A stretch of DNA of 64,000 nt from Sphingomonas kyeonggiensis (GCF_030812785.1 NZ_JAUSTJ010000003.1:806001-870000), one strand, 5' to 3'. Counted from the first letter of the stretch, positions 1 through 8,608 are shown. Translations and numbers: made by a program. Notes: generated by a model not told the origin, from the letters alone.

Positions 1-25
1 TCCCTCTCCCCGCCGGGGAGAGGGA
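1..25. repeat. Perfect 11-bp inverted repeat at the window edge
   Basis: Arms TCCCTCTCCCC and GGGGAGAGGGA surround a 3-nt loop. It lies just beyond the stop of the leftward TonB receptor and could act as its transcription terminator or as a dispersed REP-type palindrome. Similar C/T-rich palindromes occur near 48.15-48.28 kb. The left side may be cut by the window edge. Confidence 0.6.
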
Positions 26-34
26 GAAGGGGCA

Positions 35-2293
35 TCAGAACGCCGCGCGGATGGTGAACTGGACCAGCGGGCCCGAATGCTCGCGCTCGATCTCGTACTC
101 GTCGAGATCGCCGGCGGCGCGGTTCTGGAGGATCTCCTCGAGCGAGTCGCCGTCATATTTGCGGAACTCTTCGTACTTCACGCGGTCGAGCAGGTTCTGC
201 GCCGAGACGCGGAGCACGATGTGCTTGCCGATGCGCTTCTCGACGAAGGCCTCGAGGTCCGGATCGTAGCGCAGCTCCACCGTCTCGTCGAAATTCGACT
301 CGAGCGACTTGGAGCGGCCCGAGATCGTGGCGCCGAAGCTGACGTCCGCTGCCTTCACCGTCTGGATGAAGCCGACATTGTAGACATGGTGCGGCTGGGC
401 ATTGAAGCGGCGCTTCTCGCCGGTGAACGGATCGGTCGTCGAGCTGTCGAGATAGGTGTAGTTGGCGAAGACGCCGGTGTCGGGCATGCCGAGGAAGGTC
501 AGCGGCGCCGACAGGTCGAACTCCACGCCCCAGGCCTGGCCGTCGCCGATATTCTGCGGACGGAAATCCTGGCCCGCGCCATTGTCGCGGGTCGCGACCA
601 GCTCGATCAGGTCGGTGATGTCGCGGTAGAAGAAGTTCACGCCGGCGATGCCGCTGCCGCCGATGCGGCGCTCATAGCCGACGTCCACGCCCCAGGCGCT
701 CTGGTTGCGGAGGTCCGGGTTGCCGGTGGTGGTGTCGTCATCGCCCGGCGTCTCGTCATATTCGATCGGCGAGAGCAGGTCATAGTCCGGACGACGGATG
801 GTGCGCGCGACCGAGGCGCGGAACTGGTCGGCGCCGGTGGGTGACCAGCGGAGGCTCAGGGAGGGATTCAGAATGCCGGTGTTGTACTTGGCCGAAGCGG
901 TGGTTGCGGTCACCTTGCGGTCGACGATCTCGTAGCGCGCGCCGCCGTCGATGGTGAGCGAGCTGCCCAGGTCGTAGGTCAGCCGGGCATAGGGCGAATA
1001 GCGGTTCTCGCGGATGCGGAAGATGTCGGTCAGGACGCCGTCGTTGAGGCCGTCGCGCGTCTTGAACAGGAAGTCCGAGCCGATCTTCAGCTTGAACGCC
1101 CCGGCTTCGTAATTGCCGAACAGCGTGCCGCTCCACTCGCTGTCCTTGATGTGGAGCGTTTCCTCTTCGTCCAGGTCGACATCGCTATAGTCGTTCTCGT
1201 TGTCGCCCTCGAACACCGAGGTCCGGGTGTTCTCGCGATACTGGTTCCAGCCGCCGGCCAGGCCCAGCTCGAAGCTGTCGCTCAGCGGCACGCGCGCGTC
1301 GGCGGTGATCGCATAGGTCTGCTGCTTGATACGCTCCTTCTGGAGCTCGACGCCGTCGAAATCGAGGCTGGCGTCGTCGAGCGTCACCGACTGCTCGTCC
1401 TCGTCGCGATGCGTGTCGACGAAGAAGCCGTTGAGGCGCAGCCGGCCGCCATCGCCGAAGCGCGTGGTGATCTCGGCGCTGCCCGACAGGTCGCTGCCGT
1501 CGCGGGTATCGCTCTGGGCCTCGAAATCATGGAATTCGGGGTCGGTGACATAGTTGCTCTTCGACGGATCGCCCGGGAAGCGCTTGTCGTCGGTCACCGG
1601 CACGTCGTCGAACCGGTACGAGACCTTGCTCTTCGGGTTGCGGCGCTTCTGGTAGTTGAGCGCGATCCAGTAATCGGTCTTCTCGCCGATCTTGCCGGCA
1701 AAGGCCGCGGCGGCCGAGGGACGGAACACGCCGTCGCGGGTGTTGAGCAGCGCGCCGATCTTGCCGAAGCCGCCCTCGAACGAGGCCGATTCCTTGGTGA
1801 TGACGTTGAGCGTGCCGGCGACGCCGTCGCTCGGCTGGTCCGGGCGGGGCGCGCGGACGATCTCGATACGCTCGACCAGCTCGGCCGGTATGCGATCGAC
1901 GAAGAAGGTGCCGTCGGACTCGCCGCCGGGTGCGCGACGGCCGTTGATCAGCACGTTGGTGAAGCCGCCGGGCAGGCCGCGGAACTGGACCTGGTCATAT
2001 TCGAGCACGTCCGAGGTGAAGGTGGCGCCCGGCACGCGCTTCAGCATCTCGCCGACCGAGACCGGCTCGAACTTCTGGAAATATTCGAGGTCGTAGGAGA
2101 GGACCGGGTTCGGGTCCGCAGTGCGGTTACGGAAGAAGATCTGGCCGGTGACCAGGATCTCGTTGGCGCGCTGCTCCTCGGTCGCGGGCGTCTCGACCGT
2201 GGCCGCATTGTCCTGGGCTTGCGCAGCACCGGCGGCGAGGGTGGTGGCGAGCACGGCGATGGCTGCGCCGCCTAGTAAGCGCGAAACGTTCAT
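35..2293 (-). CDS. TonB-dependent outer-membrane receptor
   Basis: This 752-residue outer-membrane receptor should import a scarce ligand using energy from TonB. An Ala-rich signal peptide ends near AAQAQ. A TonB-box-like stretch (NEILVTGQ) is followed by a plug domain with the usual elements FRGLPGGFTNVLINGRR and RIEIVRAPRPDQPSDGVAGT, then a long beta-barrel ending in a C-terminal Phe (TIRAAF). I chose the ATG at 2293, preceded by AAAGGGGAA at good spacing, over an in-frame TTG 21 nt upstream. The substrate cannot be read from the sequence, and no transporter or enzyme gene is tightly linked. The barrel is rich in Asp and Glu, which is only weakly suggestive. Confidence 0.93.
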   Translation of the reverse strand: MNVSRLLGGAAIAVLATTLAAGAAQAQDNAATVETPATEEQRANEILVTGQIFFRNRTADPNPVLSYDLEYFQKFEPVSVGEMLKRVPGATFTSDVLEYDQVQFRGLPGGFTNVLINGRRAPGGESDGTFFVDRIPAELVERIEIVRAPRPDQPSDGVAGTLNVITKESASFEGGFGKIGALLNTRDGVFRPSAAAAFAGKIGEKTDYWIALNYQKRRNPKSKVSYRFDDVPVTDDKRFPGDPSKSNYVTDPEFHDFEAQSDTRDGSDLSGSAEITTRFGDGGRLRLNGFFVDTHRDEDEQSVTLDDASLDFDGVELQKERIKQQTYAITADARVPLSDSFELGLAGGWNQYRENTRTSVFEGDNENDYSDVDLDEEETLHIKDSEWSGTLFGNYEAGAFKLKIGSDFLFKTRDGLNDGVLTDIFRIRENRYSPYARLTYDLGSSLTIDGGARYEIVDRKVTATTASAKYNTGILNPSLSLRWSPTGADQFRASVARTIRRPDYDLLSPIEYDETPGDDDTTTGNPDLRNQSAWGVDVGYERRIGGSGIAGVNFFYRDITDLIELVATRDNGAGQDFRPQNIGDGQAWGVEFDLSAPLTFLGMPDTGVFANYTYLDSSTTDPFTGEKRRFNAQPHHVYNVGFIQTVKAADVSFGATISGRSKSLESNFDETVELRYDPDLEAFVEKRIGKHIVLRVSAQNLLDRVKYEEFRKYDGDSLEEILQNRAAGDLDEYEIEREHSGPLVQFTIRAAF

Positions 2294-2424
2294 GTCCTGG
2301 TTCCCCTTTCGCAAGGGGCGACCCGCCCCCGCTCTCAGCGGGCGCTCAACAGGACGTAGATGAACCGTACACGGCGGTTCGGAGTCGTTTCAGTTACGAT
2401 TATGTTTCTTTTTGGAGACTGTGC

Positions 2425-2452
2425 CACCCGCGCAACATTTGTTGCGCGGGTG
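2425..2452. repeat. Perfect 13-bp inverted repeat beyond the chemotaxis receptor
   Basis: Arms CACCCGCGCAACA and TGTTGCGCGGGTG flank a 2-nt loop a few bases beyond the stop of the leftward chemotaxis gene. A long stable hairpin here probably ends that transcript, but no T-run follows it on the minus strand, so it is not a textbook intrinsic terminator. Confidence 0.6.
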
Positions 2453-2459
2453 TATCCGG

Positions 2460-4223
2460 TCAGTGCATCGTGGCGCCGTTCAACGCCTGACGCTGCGCCG
2501 CGGGGCGGTGGCCGGCGTGTGGCGCGTCGATGGTGAAGCTCGCGGCGCTGTCGGCGAGCGAGTCCACTTCCTGGGTGAGGTTGCGCGCGGCGGCCGAAGT
2601 TTCCTCGACCATCGCGGCGTTCTGCTGCGTACCGCGATCCATGTCGCCGATCGCCTCGCTGACCTGGCTGACCGCATGGCTCTGGGCGTTGTTGTCCTCG
2701 GCCATGGTGCCGATCAGGGCATGGACCTGGCCGACATCGCCCGAGATATCGGCAAGCGCACCGTCGACCTTCATCACGGCTTCCACCGCGGTGACGACTT
2801 CGGCCTGGGTGTGGGTGAGCTGGTCGCGGGCGCGGCCGGCTTCCTCTTCGGCGCGCATGGCGAGCGCAGAGACGAGATCGGCGACCACCGCGAAGCCGCG
2901 GCCAGCCTCGCCGGCGCGGCCCGCTTCCACCGCAGCGTTCATCGCGAGGACGCGGGTCTGGAAGGCGATCTTGTCGAGGCCCTCGATGACCGAGTCGATG
3001 CCCTTGGCGGATTCGCTGACCCGGCCCATCGCCTGCACCGCCTCGTCGGCGATCGCGCGGCCATTGCCGACCACGGCGATGGCACCGTCGGCGCGCGACA
3101 GCGTCTCGTTGGCCGAGAGCGCGATCGACTTGAGGCGATGGTCGATGGCGTTGACCGCCGCGTTGGTCTCCTCGAGCGTCGCGGCGTTGCGTTCGGTACG
3201 GCGAGCGAGGTCCTCGGAGGCCGAGGCGATCTCGTTGGCGCCGGTGCGGATGTTCTCTGTGCCGGTGACGACGTTGCCGATCAGCGCGCGCAGGCCGTGC
3301 GCGGCGTCGTTGAAGCTGCGCTTGAGCGCCGCGAAGGGACCGGTGAGCTCGGCGCTGATCTCTACGCTCAGGTCGCCGCGTGCCATCGCGTCGAGGCTGG
3401 TGCCGATGGTATCGACGATCAGGCGGGTCTGCGCCTCCTTGGCTTCCTCGGCGGCCTTGAGTTTGTCGCGGAAGGCGTCGATCGCCTGGGCCATGCCGCC
3501 CAGCTCGTCCTCGCGATCCGCATGCGGCACCTTGACCGACAGGTCGCCGCCGTCGAGCGCGCGCATCGTGCCGGCAAGATCGAGCAGCGGACGGATGAGC
3601 AGGCGGCGCGCGGTCTGGGCGAGCAGCAGTGCGGCGGCCATGCCGGCGAGCAGGGTGATGAACAGGATCACCATCGCGACCGTGCCGAGCGTCGCCGAGC
3701 TGGCGGCGACCTGCTTGGCGTGATTCTCGATCGCGTCCGAGGCGGCCGCCATCGATTCCTCTAGGGCGCGGAACTGCTGGAGGAAATTGGGAAGCTGGGT
3801 GCGCGCGGCGACCGGATCGGTACCGGCGGCATCGACGATCTTCTGCGCGGCCGAGGCATAGGCGTCCATCGGCGCCTTGAGCTTGCCGGTCGCTGCGACG
3901 ATGCTGTCGACGCCCTGGAAGGCTGCGTCCTCGTTGATCGTCTTCGAGAGCGTATCGAGATGGTCCTTGAGGTCGGCGAGCGTCTCACGGCGCGCGGCAT
4001 CGTCTCCACCGACCAGCGCGGCGAGCACGTCGGCGCGGACCGCGTCGTGCATCATGTCCGCTTCCATATGGTTCTGGAGCAGGCTGGCCGCCGCGGCCTG
4101 TTCGGCGATCGCGGCATTCTCCTTGGCGACGATGAACAGCCCGGTGCCGCCCGAAAGCGCGGTGATGCCGATCAGAATGGCCGCCGCCTGCGTCGTCGCC
4201 TTGTTGAGTGACGTGATCTTCAC
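2460..4223 (-). CDS. Methyl-accepting chemotaxis protein
   Basis: This 587-residue transmembrane chemoreceptor should signal through CheW/CheA. Transmembrane segment 1 is at about residues 12-33, followed by a helical periplasmic sensor (about 35-180), transmembrane segment 2 (about 181-203), a HAMP domain (about 204-257, with RPLLDLAGTMRALDGGDLSV) and a long coiled-coil signalling domain. The hairpin tip near residue 410-460 reads KIAFQTRVLAMNAAVEAGRA then GEAGRGFAVVAD, a recognisable MCP signature. The start is GTG at 4223 behind CGGGAGA; the longer reading frame upstream is only the shadow of the divergent porin gene. No CheR-binding pentapeptide is seen at the C-terminus. No che genes are nearby, so this is an orphan receptor with unknown ligand. 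Confidence 0.93.
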   Translation of the reverse strand: MKITSLNKATTQAAAILIGITALSGGTGLFIVAKENAAIAEQAAAASLLQNHMEADMMHDAVRADVLAALVGGDDAARRETLADLKDHLDTLSKTINEDAAFQGVDSIVAATGKLKAPMDAYASAAQKIVDAAGTDPVAARTQLPNFLQQFRALEESMAAASDAIENHAKQVAASSATLGTVAMVILFITLLAGMAAALLLAQTARRLLIRPLLDLAGTMRALDGGDLSVKVPHADREDELGGMAQAIDAFRDKLKAAEEAKEAQTRLIVDTIGTSLDAMARGDLSVEISAELTGPFAALKRSFNDAAHGLRALIGNVVTGTENIRTGANEIASASEDLARRTERNAATLEETNAAVNAIDHRLKSIALSANETLSRADGAIAVVGNGRAIADEAVQAMGRVSESAKGIDSVIEGLDKIAFQTRVLAMNAAVEAGRAGEAGRGFAVVADLVSALAMRAEEEAGRARDQLTHTQAEVVTAVEAVMKVDGALADISGDVGQVHALIGTMAEDNNAQSHAVSQVSEAIGDMDRGTQQNAAMVEETSAAARNLTQEVDSLADSAASFTIDAPHAGHRPAAQRQALNGATMH

Positions 4224-4269
4224 GAAAGTCTCCCGCACGGAAGCCTTCGCGGCTCCGTCCCCGAAGCCA

Positions 4270-4275
4270 ATTATA
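4270..4275 (-). promoter_or_regulatory. Candidate -10 element for the chemotaxis gene
   Basis: The minus strand reads TATAAT, a perfect sigma-70 -10 hexamer, about 47 nt upstream of the GTG start. No convincing -35 hexamer was found at 16-18 nt spacing, so the call rests on the -10 alone. Confidence 0.35.
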
Positions 4276-4349
4276 GGGTGAATCGAACCAGTCCGGTCCC
4301 AGCCCTCTATTATTGTGTCTGGGGATGTCGCGAACTGGGGCTTTTGGAC

Positions 4350-5519
4350 ATGCGTGGGACTTTTGGCGGGGCCTCGACGGCGCTCGCCCTGCTTTTCTCG
4401 ACTTCGGCATATGCTCAGGAATCGGAAGATCCGGCGCTCGACATTGGCGCGACCTATCGCGTCGACCTGTCGGGCGTGGCTGCCGACGGGCGCAAGATGC
4501 GCAGCTTCGGTCTCGACGACCTGAACATCGAGGCGAATGGCGATCTGGAGCGGCTGGTTGGCTGGAAGGGCGCGAGCTTCCATGTCGATGTGCTCAACAA
4601 TCTGGGCGACCGTCCCAATGACGTGGCGGGCACGCTGCAGGGCGTCGACAATATCGAAGTCGCCTCGCCCAAGCTGCGCCTCTACGAATTCTGGCTCGAG
4701 CAGAAGATCGGCGGCGCCACCACGCTGCGCGCCGGCCTCTACGACCTCAACAGCGAATTCTATGCCAGCGATGCCTCGGGCCTGCTCCTCGCCCCGGCGT
4801 TCGGCGTGGGTTCGGAGATCGCTGCGACGGGTCCCAACGGCCCCTCGATCTTCCCCACCACTGCGCTGGCGGTGCGCATCGAGCAGCGCTTCGGCGGTGT
4901 CGGCTTCGCGCGCGTCGCGCTGCTCAACGCCACGGCGGGCGCGCTCGGCGACGATCGCGGCTCGGCGCTCGATTTCCATCACGGTGCGCTGCTGATCGGC
5001 GAGGTGGGGCTGGAGAAGGACGGCAACAAGCTGGCCGTCGGCGCCTGGGGCTATAGCCAGAAGCAGGACGACATCGTCGAGACCGACGGCGCCGGCGACC
5101 CGGTCCGCCGCAAGGCGCGCGGCGCCTATGTGCTTGCCGAGAAGACGCTGGGTGGCCAGGACGGCCCCTTTGCCACCAGCCTGTTCGTCCGTGCCGGCAT
5201 CTCCGACGGCAAGACCACCCCCTACAAGGGCGGCTGGCAGGCGGGCGTGCTCGCCACCCATGTCGTGCCCGGGCGCGACGACAGCCAGGTCTCGGTCGGC
5301 GTGAACCAGGCCTATCTGTCGAAGGGCTATCGTGACCTGCTGCGCGGGGATGGCATCAGCACCGCCGCGGCGGAGAATGCGGTGGAGTTCACCTTCTCCG
5401 ACAAGCTCACCAAGTTCCTGACTTTGCAGCCGGATCTGCAGTTTATCTGGAATCGTGGTGGCGACCGGGATGCACAGCGTGTCACCGTCGCCACATTGCG
5501 GGCGACGCTGGAATTCTGA
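4350..5519 (+). CDS. Carbohydrate-selective porin, OprB-like
   Basis: This 389-residue outer-membrane porin probably lets sugars or other small solutes diffuse into the periplasm. After a signal peptide ending SAYAQ the protein reads as alternating beta strands, with ASFHVDVLNNLGDRPNDVAGT, LRLYEFWLEQKIGG and LRAGLYDLNSEFYASDASG, a pattern known from OprB-family porins, and it ends in Phe (RATLEF). I chose the ATG at 4350, which gives a clean signal peptide and has GGGG 9 nt upstream; an upstream in-frame ATG at 4278 would add 24 uncharged, unlikely residues. It is divergent from the chemotaxis receptor, so the two share a 126-nt intergenic region. The solute is not inferable. Confidence 0.85.
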   Translation: MRGTFGGASTALALLFSTSAYAQESEDPALDIGATYRVDLSGVAADGRKMRSFGLDDLNIEANGDLERLVGWKGASFHVDVLNNLGDRPNDVAGTLQGVDNIEVASPKLRLYEFWLEQKIGGATTLRAGLYDLNSEFYASDASGLLLAPAFGVGSEIAATGPNGPSIFPTTALAVRIEQRFGGVGFARVALLNATAGALGDDRGSALDFHHGALLIGEVGLEKDGNKLAVGAWGYSQKQDDIVETDGAGDPVRRKARGAYVLAEKTLGGQDGPFATSLFVRAGISDGKTTPYKGGWQAGVLATHVVPGRDDSQVSVGVNQAYLSKGYRDLLRGDGISTAAAENAVEFTFSDKLTKFLTLQPDLQFIWNRGGDRDAQRVTVATLRATLEF

Positions 5520-5739
5520 TCTCAGGATTGCGCCAATATGGTGCGAGTATATCCGTAAAAGTGAGGAATTGAGCGAGGAGGATGCTCTCTCTAGGATTCG
5601 GCGGGTATTGATGGATGCAGGGCATTACACTTGGTTATGCCTTGCATGCATCTCGATAATACTTGGCGTGATTTGACAATTGACGCTGGTGTGTTGCGTT
5701 CATAGTTCACCTCGCCTCGGCCATGTAGGACCTGTCGAA
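5520..5739. other. Relatively AT-rich intergenic stretch
   Basis: About 220 nt between porin and sulfotransferase are visibly lower in GC than the flanks. A short frame ending in hydrophobic residues (CLACISIILGVI) lies within it but has no convincing start, so I do not call a gene. TTGACA and TTGACG hexamers near 5675-5690 could belong to the sulfotransferase promoter, but no good -10 is evident. Confidence 0.35.
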
Positions 5740-6666
5740 ATGCCCGTTACGTTTGCGCCGGCGCGTGTTCCGGCGACGTCCCCGCGCAAGCTGCGCGAAG
5801 TGCACAATCATCACTTCGATTCGACCGTGTGGAACGACCTGGTCTTCCGCCGCGACGATGTCGTGGTCGCGACTTATGCCAAGGCGGGGACGACCTGGAC
5901 GCAGCAGATCGTCGCGCAGCTGATCTTCAACGGCGATCCCGAAGTGTCGGTCGCCGAGATCTCGCCCTGGGTCGATCTGCGCGTGCCGCCGGCGCTGGCC
6001 AAGCTCGCCGCGCTGGAGGAGCAGACGCACCGGCGGATCCTGAAGACGCATTTGCCGGTCGACGCGCTGCGCTTCAGCCCCAGGGCGAAGTATCTTTATG
6101 TCGCGCGCGACGGGCGCGACGTGGCCTGGAGCCTGCACAACCATCATCTCCACGCGACCGACGCCTGGTATGCCGCGCTCAACGACACGCCGGGCCGGGT
6201 CGGTCCGCCGATCCCGCGCGCGAACCCGGACGTGATCGCCTATTTCCGCGAATGGCTCGAGGCCGATGGCGCGCCCTTCTGGCCATTCTGGGAGAATGTC
6301 CGCAGCTGGTGGGCGATCCGCGACCTGCCCAACGTCCATCTCGTCCATTTCGAGGCGCTGAAGCGCGACATGGCGGGCGAGATCCGCCGGATCGCCGAGT
6401 TCCTGGAGATCGACGTGGCGGCCGAGACCTGGCCGCGCGTGCTGCGCCATTGCAGCTTCGACTGGATGAAGGCCAATGCCGGCCAGGTCGCCCCGCTGGG
6501 TGGCGTGTTCTGGGATGGCGGCGCCGAGACCTTCATCAACAAGGGCACCAATGGCCGCTGGCGCGACATGCTGACCGCCCAGGATATCGCCCGCTACGAG
6601 GCGGCCGCGCTGGCCGAGCTCGGCCCCGAATGCGCCGCATGGCTTGCAAGCGGCAGGGCGGCGTAA
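5740..6666 (+). CDS. Sulfotransferase family protein
   Basis: This 308-residue cytoplasmic enzyme should transfer sulfate from PAPS to an alcohol or amine acceptor. The 5'-phosphosulfate-binding loop reads TYAKAGTTWTQQ with Lys48, matching the family pattern YPKSGTTW. The 3'-phosphate-binding segment reads YVARDGRDVAWS. A C-terminal NKGTNGRWRD matches the conserved KGxxGxWK-like motif that closes the PAPS site. The ATG at 5740 follows AGGA at 9 nt; an upstream in-frame GTG/TTG region lacks support. The acceptor is unknown. It resembles aryl/alkyl sulfotransferases more than glycan sulfotransferases. It stands alone, with a small gene following after a strong hairpin. Confidence 0.9.
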   Translation: MPVTFAPARVPATSPRKLREVHNHHFDSTVWNDLVFRRDDVVVATYAKAGTTWTQQIVAQLIFNGDPEVSVAEISPWVDLRVPPALAKLAALEEQTHRRILKTHLPVDALRFSPRAKYLYVARDGRDVAWSLHNHHLHATDAWYAALNDTPGRVGPPIPRANPDVIAYFREWLEADGAPFWPFWENVRSWWAIRDLPNVHLVHFEALKRDMAGEIRRIAEFLEIDVAAETWPRVLRHCSFDWMKANAGQVAPLGGVFWDGGAETFINKGTNGRWRDMLTAQDIARYEAAALAELGPECAAWLASGRAA

Positions 6667-6681
6667 CTGCCCCGCTTGCAG

Positions 6682-6722
6682 ATCGAGGTCCGTGCGCCGA
6701 AGTAGGGCGCATGGACCTCGAT
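6682..6722 (+). promoter_or_regulatory. 17-bp hairpin that buries the next start codon
   Basis: Left arm 6682-6698 (ATCGAGGTCCGTGCGCC) pairs with right arm 6706-6722 across a 7-nt loop, with only one G.U pair. The right arm contains the ATG at 6711 and the loop runs into the purine-rich ribosome-binding region. In mRNA the start of the 87-residue gene would be fully sequestered. There is no T-run, so a simple terminator role is less likely. Confidence 0.65.
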
Positions 6723-6974
6723 GCACTGCTCACCCATTATTTCGGCACCGACGAACCCGAGGCGCTGGACACTTCCGTCCGCGAACGCGGCGAGGAGCGG
6801 CTGCGCATCGATTTCGGCGTGGAGCAGGAACCCTCGCGCAAGTTCGCGCTGTGGGTGGTGATGGAAGGGCTGGGCATCGCCCCGCTGCCCGCCGAGGCGT
6901 TTGACGAGGAGCCGGCGCTCAAGGCGGCAGCCGAGAAATATCTCGACGCCGCCTGGAGGCTGGAGCGGGACTAA
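6711..6974 (+). CDS. Small acidic protein of unknown function
   Basis: An 87-residue soluble protein beginning MDLDALLTHYFGTDEP. It is acidic, has no signal peptide or membrane segment, and carries a helical C-terminus (AAAEKYLDAAWRLERD). I do not recognise a family. The ATG at 6711 has a weak AGGG element (6704-6707) and lies inside a stable hairpin arm. It follows the sulfotransferase by 44 nt on the same strand, so cotranscription is possible, and it converges on the YciI-like gene with only 9 nt between stop codons. The short length and clean reading frame with sphingomonad-like codon use make it more likely real than not. Confidence 0.7.
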   Translation: MDLDALLTHYFGTDEPEALDTSVRERGEERLRIDFGVEQEPSRKFALWVVMEGLGIAPLPAEAFDEEPALKAAAEKYLDAAWRLERD

Positions 6975-6983
6975 GCCCGAGGC

Positions 6984-7403
6984 TTAGCCCTCGGCCTGCG
7001 CGCGCAGCCGGGCCTCGCGCTCGATGATCTCCGGCGTGAGCTCGGCGCCGAAATCGGCCATCTCGTAGAAGGGGCGGATCTCCAGCTCGCTCGGGCCGGG
7101 CATCGGATTGGGGCAGCGCTTAGCCCAGGCGATCGCCTCGTCCATGTCCGCGACTTCCCACAGCCAATAGCCGGCGACCAGCTCGCGCGTCTCGGCGAAG
7201 GGGCCGTCGATCACGGTGCGGCCCGGGCCGTCGAACGCGATCCGCTTGCCGGCGGAGGAGGGCTTGAGCCCGTCGCCGCCCTTCATGATCCCGGCCTGCA
7301 CCAGCTCCTCATTATACTTCATCATCGCGTCGAGCAGCTCGGTCGAGGGCATCAGGCCCGCTTCGCTGTCCGCGGTCGCCTTGACCAGCACCATCACCCG
7401 CAT
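6984..7403 (-). CDS. YciI-like (DGPF) domain protein
   Basis: A 139-residue cytoplasmic protein with the YCII/DGPF dimeric ferredoxin-like fold. The diagnostic stretch DGPFAETRELVAGYWLWEV is present at about residues 67-85, preceded by MRVMVLVKATADSEAG at the N-terminus. In many genomes such proteins sit beside ECF sigma factors, but none is adjacent here, and a catalytic role has not been settled for the family. The start at 7403 has a strong GAGGAG site 7 nt upstream. The gene ends tail-to-tail with the 87-residue gene. Confidence 0.9.
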   Translation of the reverse strand: MRVMVLVKATADSEAGLMPSTELLDAMMKYNEELVQAGIMKGGDGLKPSSAGKRIAFDGPGRTVIDGPFAETRELVAGYWLWEVADMDEAIAWAKRCPNPMPGPSELEIRPFYEMADFGAELTPEIIEREARLRAQAEG

Positions 7404-7509
7404 CGTTCATCTCCTCATGGTTCGCACGAAGCGCCATTGCCTCGCATCCTGACGACGAACGGGCGGGATGGAAATCGACAGGGGGGAAGAAAAATTTCTC
7501 GCGGCGGGC

Positions 7510-8001
7510 TCAGCAGCCTTCGGTCAGCGTGACATGCAGCGTGACCGTGCGCTTTACCGTCGAGTCGAGCGACGATCCGACGGGCACCTCCGCGGTTCGT
7601 CCACCGAACAATCCGCTGATCGCGACCATGCCGATCGCGGTCCCCGCGGGAAGGCCGCCGTCGCGGCTCACCCGGCCGTCGAGCCGGACGATGGTCTCGC
7701 CCAGCTGCAGGTAGAGCGGCCGCAATGCCAGCTTGCCCGAGGTGCCGAGCGCGCCGGTGCCGCTGGCGTCGGTGATCTGTCCCTTGGCGGGCGTGCCTGC
7801 CGGGATCGCCACGACGCCGTCGATCTTCACGTCCTCGGCAACGGTGAGCGCCACCATGTCGCCGGTCGCGGCGCGCTTGCTCGACAGCCGCTCCGCGGTG
7901 AGCAGCCGGATCGCGGTGCCCTCGGCGAGCGTCAGGTCCCGCTCGCACTTCGCGGGCGGCGCGGCCCCCAGCAACGGGGCGAGCAGCAGCGCGACGATCA
8001 T
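7510..8001 (-). CDS. Exported protein, downstream member of a tandem paralogous pair
   Basis: A 163-residue protein with a short hydrophobic N-terminus (MIVALLLAPLLGAAPP) and an all-beta-looking body. It contains VAIPAGTPAKGQITDASGTG then LGTSGKLALRPLYLQLG, closely matching VIPAGTPAWGEVVTASDAGG and LGKSGKMTARLKHVQLG in the gene just upstream. Its start codon overlaps the upstream stop in an ATGA, so the two are translationally coupled. The repeated PAGTPA-(6-8)-ASxxGGLGxSGK unit resembles beta-rich periplasmic proteins of unknown role. No catalytic motif was seen. The pair probably acts in the periplasm together. Confidence 0.8.
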   Translation of the reverse strand: MIVALLLAPLLGAAPPAKCERDLTLAEGTAIRLLTAERLSSKRAATGDMVALTVAEDVKIDGVVAIPAGTPAKGQITDASGTGALGTSGKLALRPLYLQLGETIVRLDGRVSRDGGLPAGTAIGMVAISGLFGGRTAEVPVGSSLDSTVKRTVTLHVTLTEGC

Positions 8002-8594
8002 CGCGTGCCGGGGGCCGGAGCGGGCGTCGCGACCGTTCCCGGCGCCCGCCGTACTGCAGCGCCCGAATAGTCGAGAACGACCTCCTCGGCGACGAAGCTG
8101 CTGACGACTTCGCCGGCCTTGATCTTGGCGTTGTTGCCGCGGTGGAACAGGCCCATCAGGCCGCCGCTGAGCACGGCACCGGCCACCGAGCCCTTGCGGC
8201 CCTTGCTGCTGATCTCGCCGTCGAGCGGGATCTCCACATCGCCGAGCTGGACGTGCTTCAGCCGCGCGGTCATCTTGCCCGACTTGCCCAGGCCGCCGGC
8301 ATCGCTTGCGGTGACGACCTCGCCCCAGGCCGGCGTCCCGGCCGGGATCACCGTCAGGCCTCCGATCAGCACTGCGCTGCGCACCTGAAGCTTGATCGGC
8401 GTGCCGGGCTTGGCGTTCGCCGTGCTGACTTCGCGAGTCGCGATCAGCTCCACCGGCGTGTCGCGCGGCAGCGTCACCAGCAAGGCCGCCGGTGCCGCGA
8501 CTACCGCCGCCGGAGTCGGCGTGGCCGTTGCTGCCGGCACATCCTGCGCAGCGGTACAGAAAGCCCCGAAGGCCATCAGGCTAATAAAGATCAT
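7998..8594 (-). CDS. Exported protein, upstream member of a tandem paralogous pair
   Basis: A 198-residue exported protein. The ATG at 8594 is preceded by GGGGGA at 7 nt and gives a signal peptide MIFISLMAFGAFCTAAQ; an earlier in-frame start at 8642 has no such site. A Thr/Pro/Ala linker (residues about 20-45) leads to a domain related to the downstream gene (VIPAGTPAWGEV, GGLGKSGKMTARLKHVQLG). A glycine-rich hydrophobic stretch (AGAVLSGGLMGLF) and a Pro-rich tail follow. The function is unknown. It is divergent from the 141-residue exported protein, and both genes carry the same AAGGGGGAC leader element before the start. Confidence 0.8.
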   Translation of the reverse strand: MIFISLMAFGAFCTAAQDVPAATATPTPAAVVAAPAALLVTLPRDTPVELIATREVSTANAKPGTPIKLQVRSAVLIGGLTVIPAGTPAWGEVVTASDAGGLGKSGKMTARLKHVQLGDVEIPLDGEISSKGRKGSVAGAVLSGGLMGLFHRGNNAKIKAGEVVSSFVAEEVVLDYSGAAVRRAPGTVATPAPAPGTR

Positions 8595-8608
8595 GACAAG
8601 TCCCCCTT

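Noticed and set aside
5455..5676. A 73-codon frame after the porin gene
   Set aside because: It begins inside the porin gene in another frame and has no start signal of its own; only the hydrophobic tail is suggestive.
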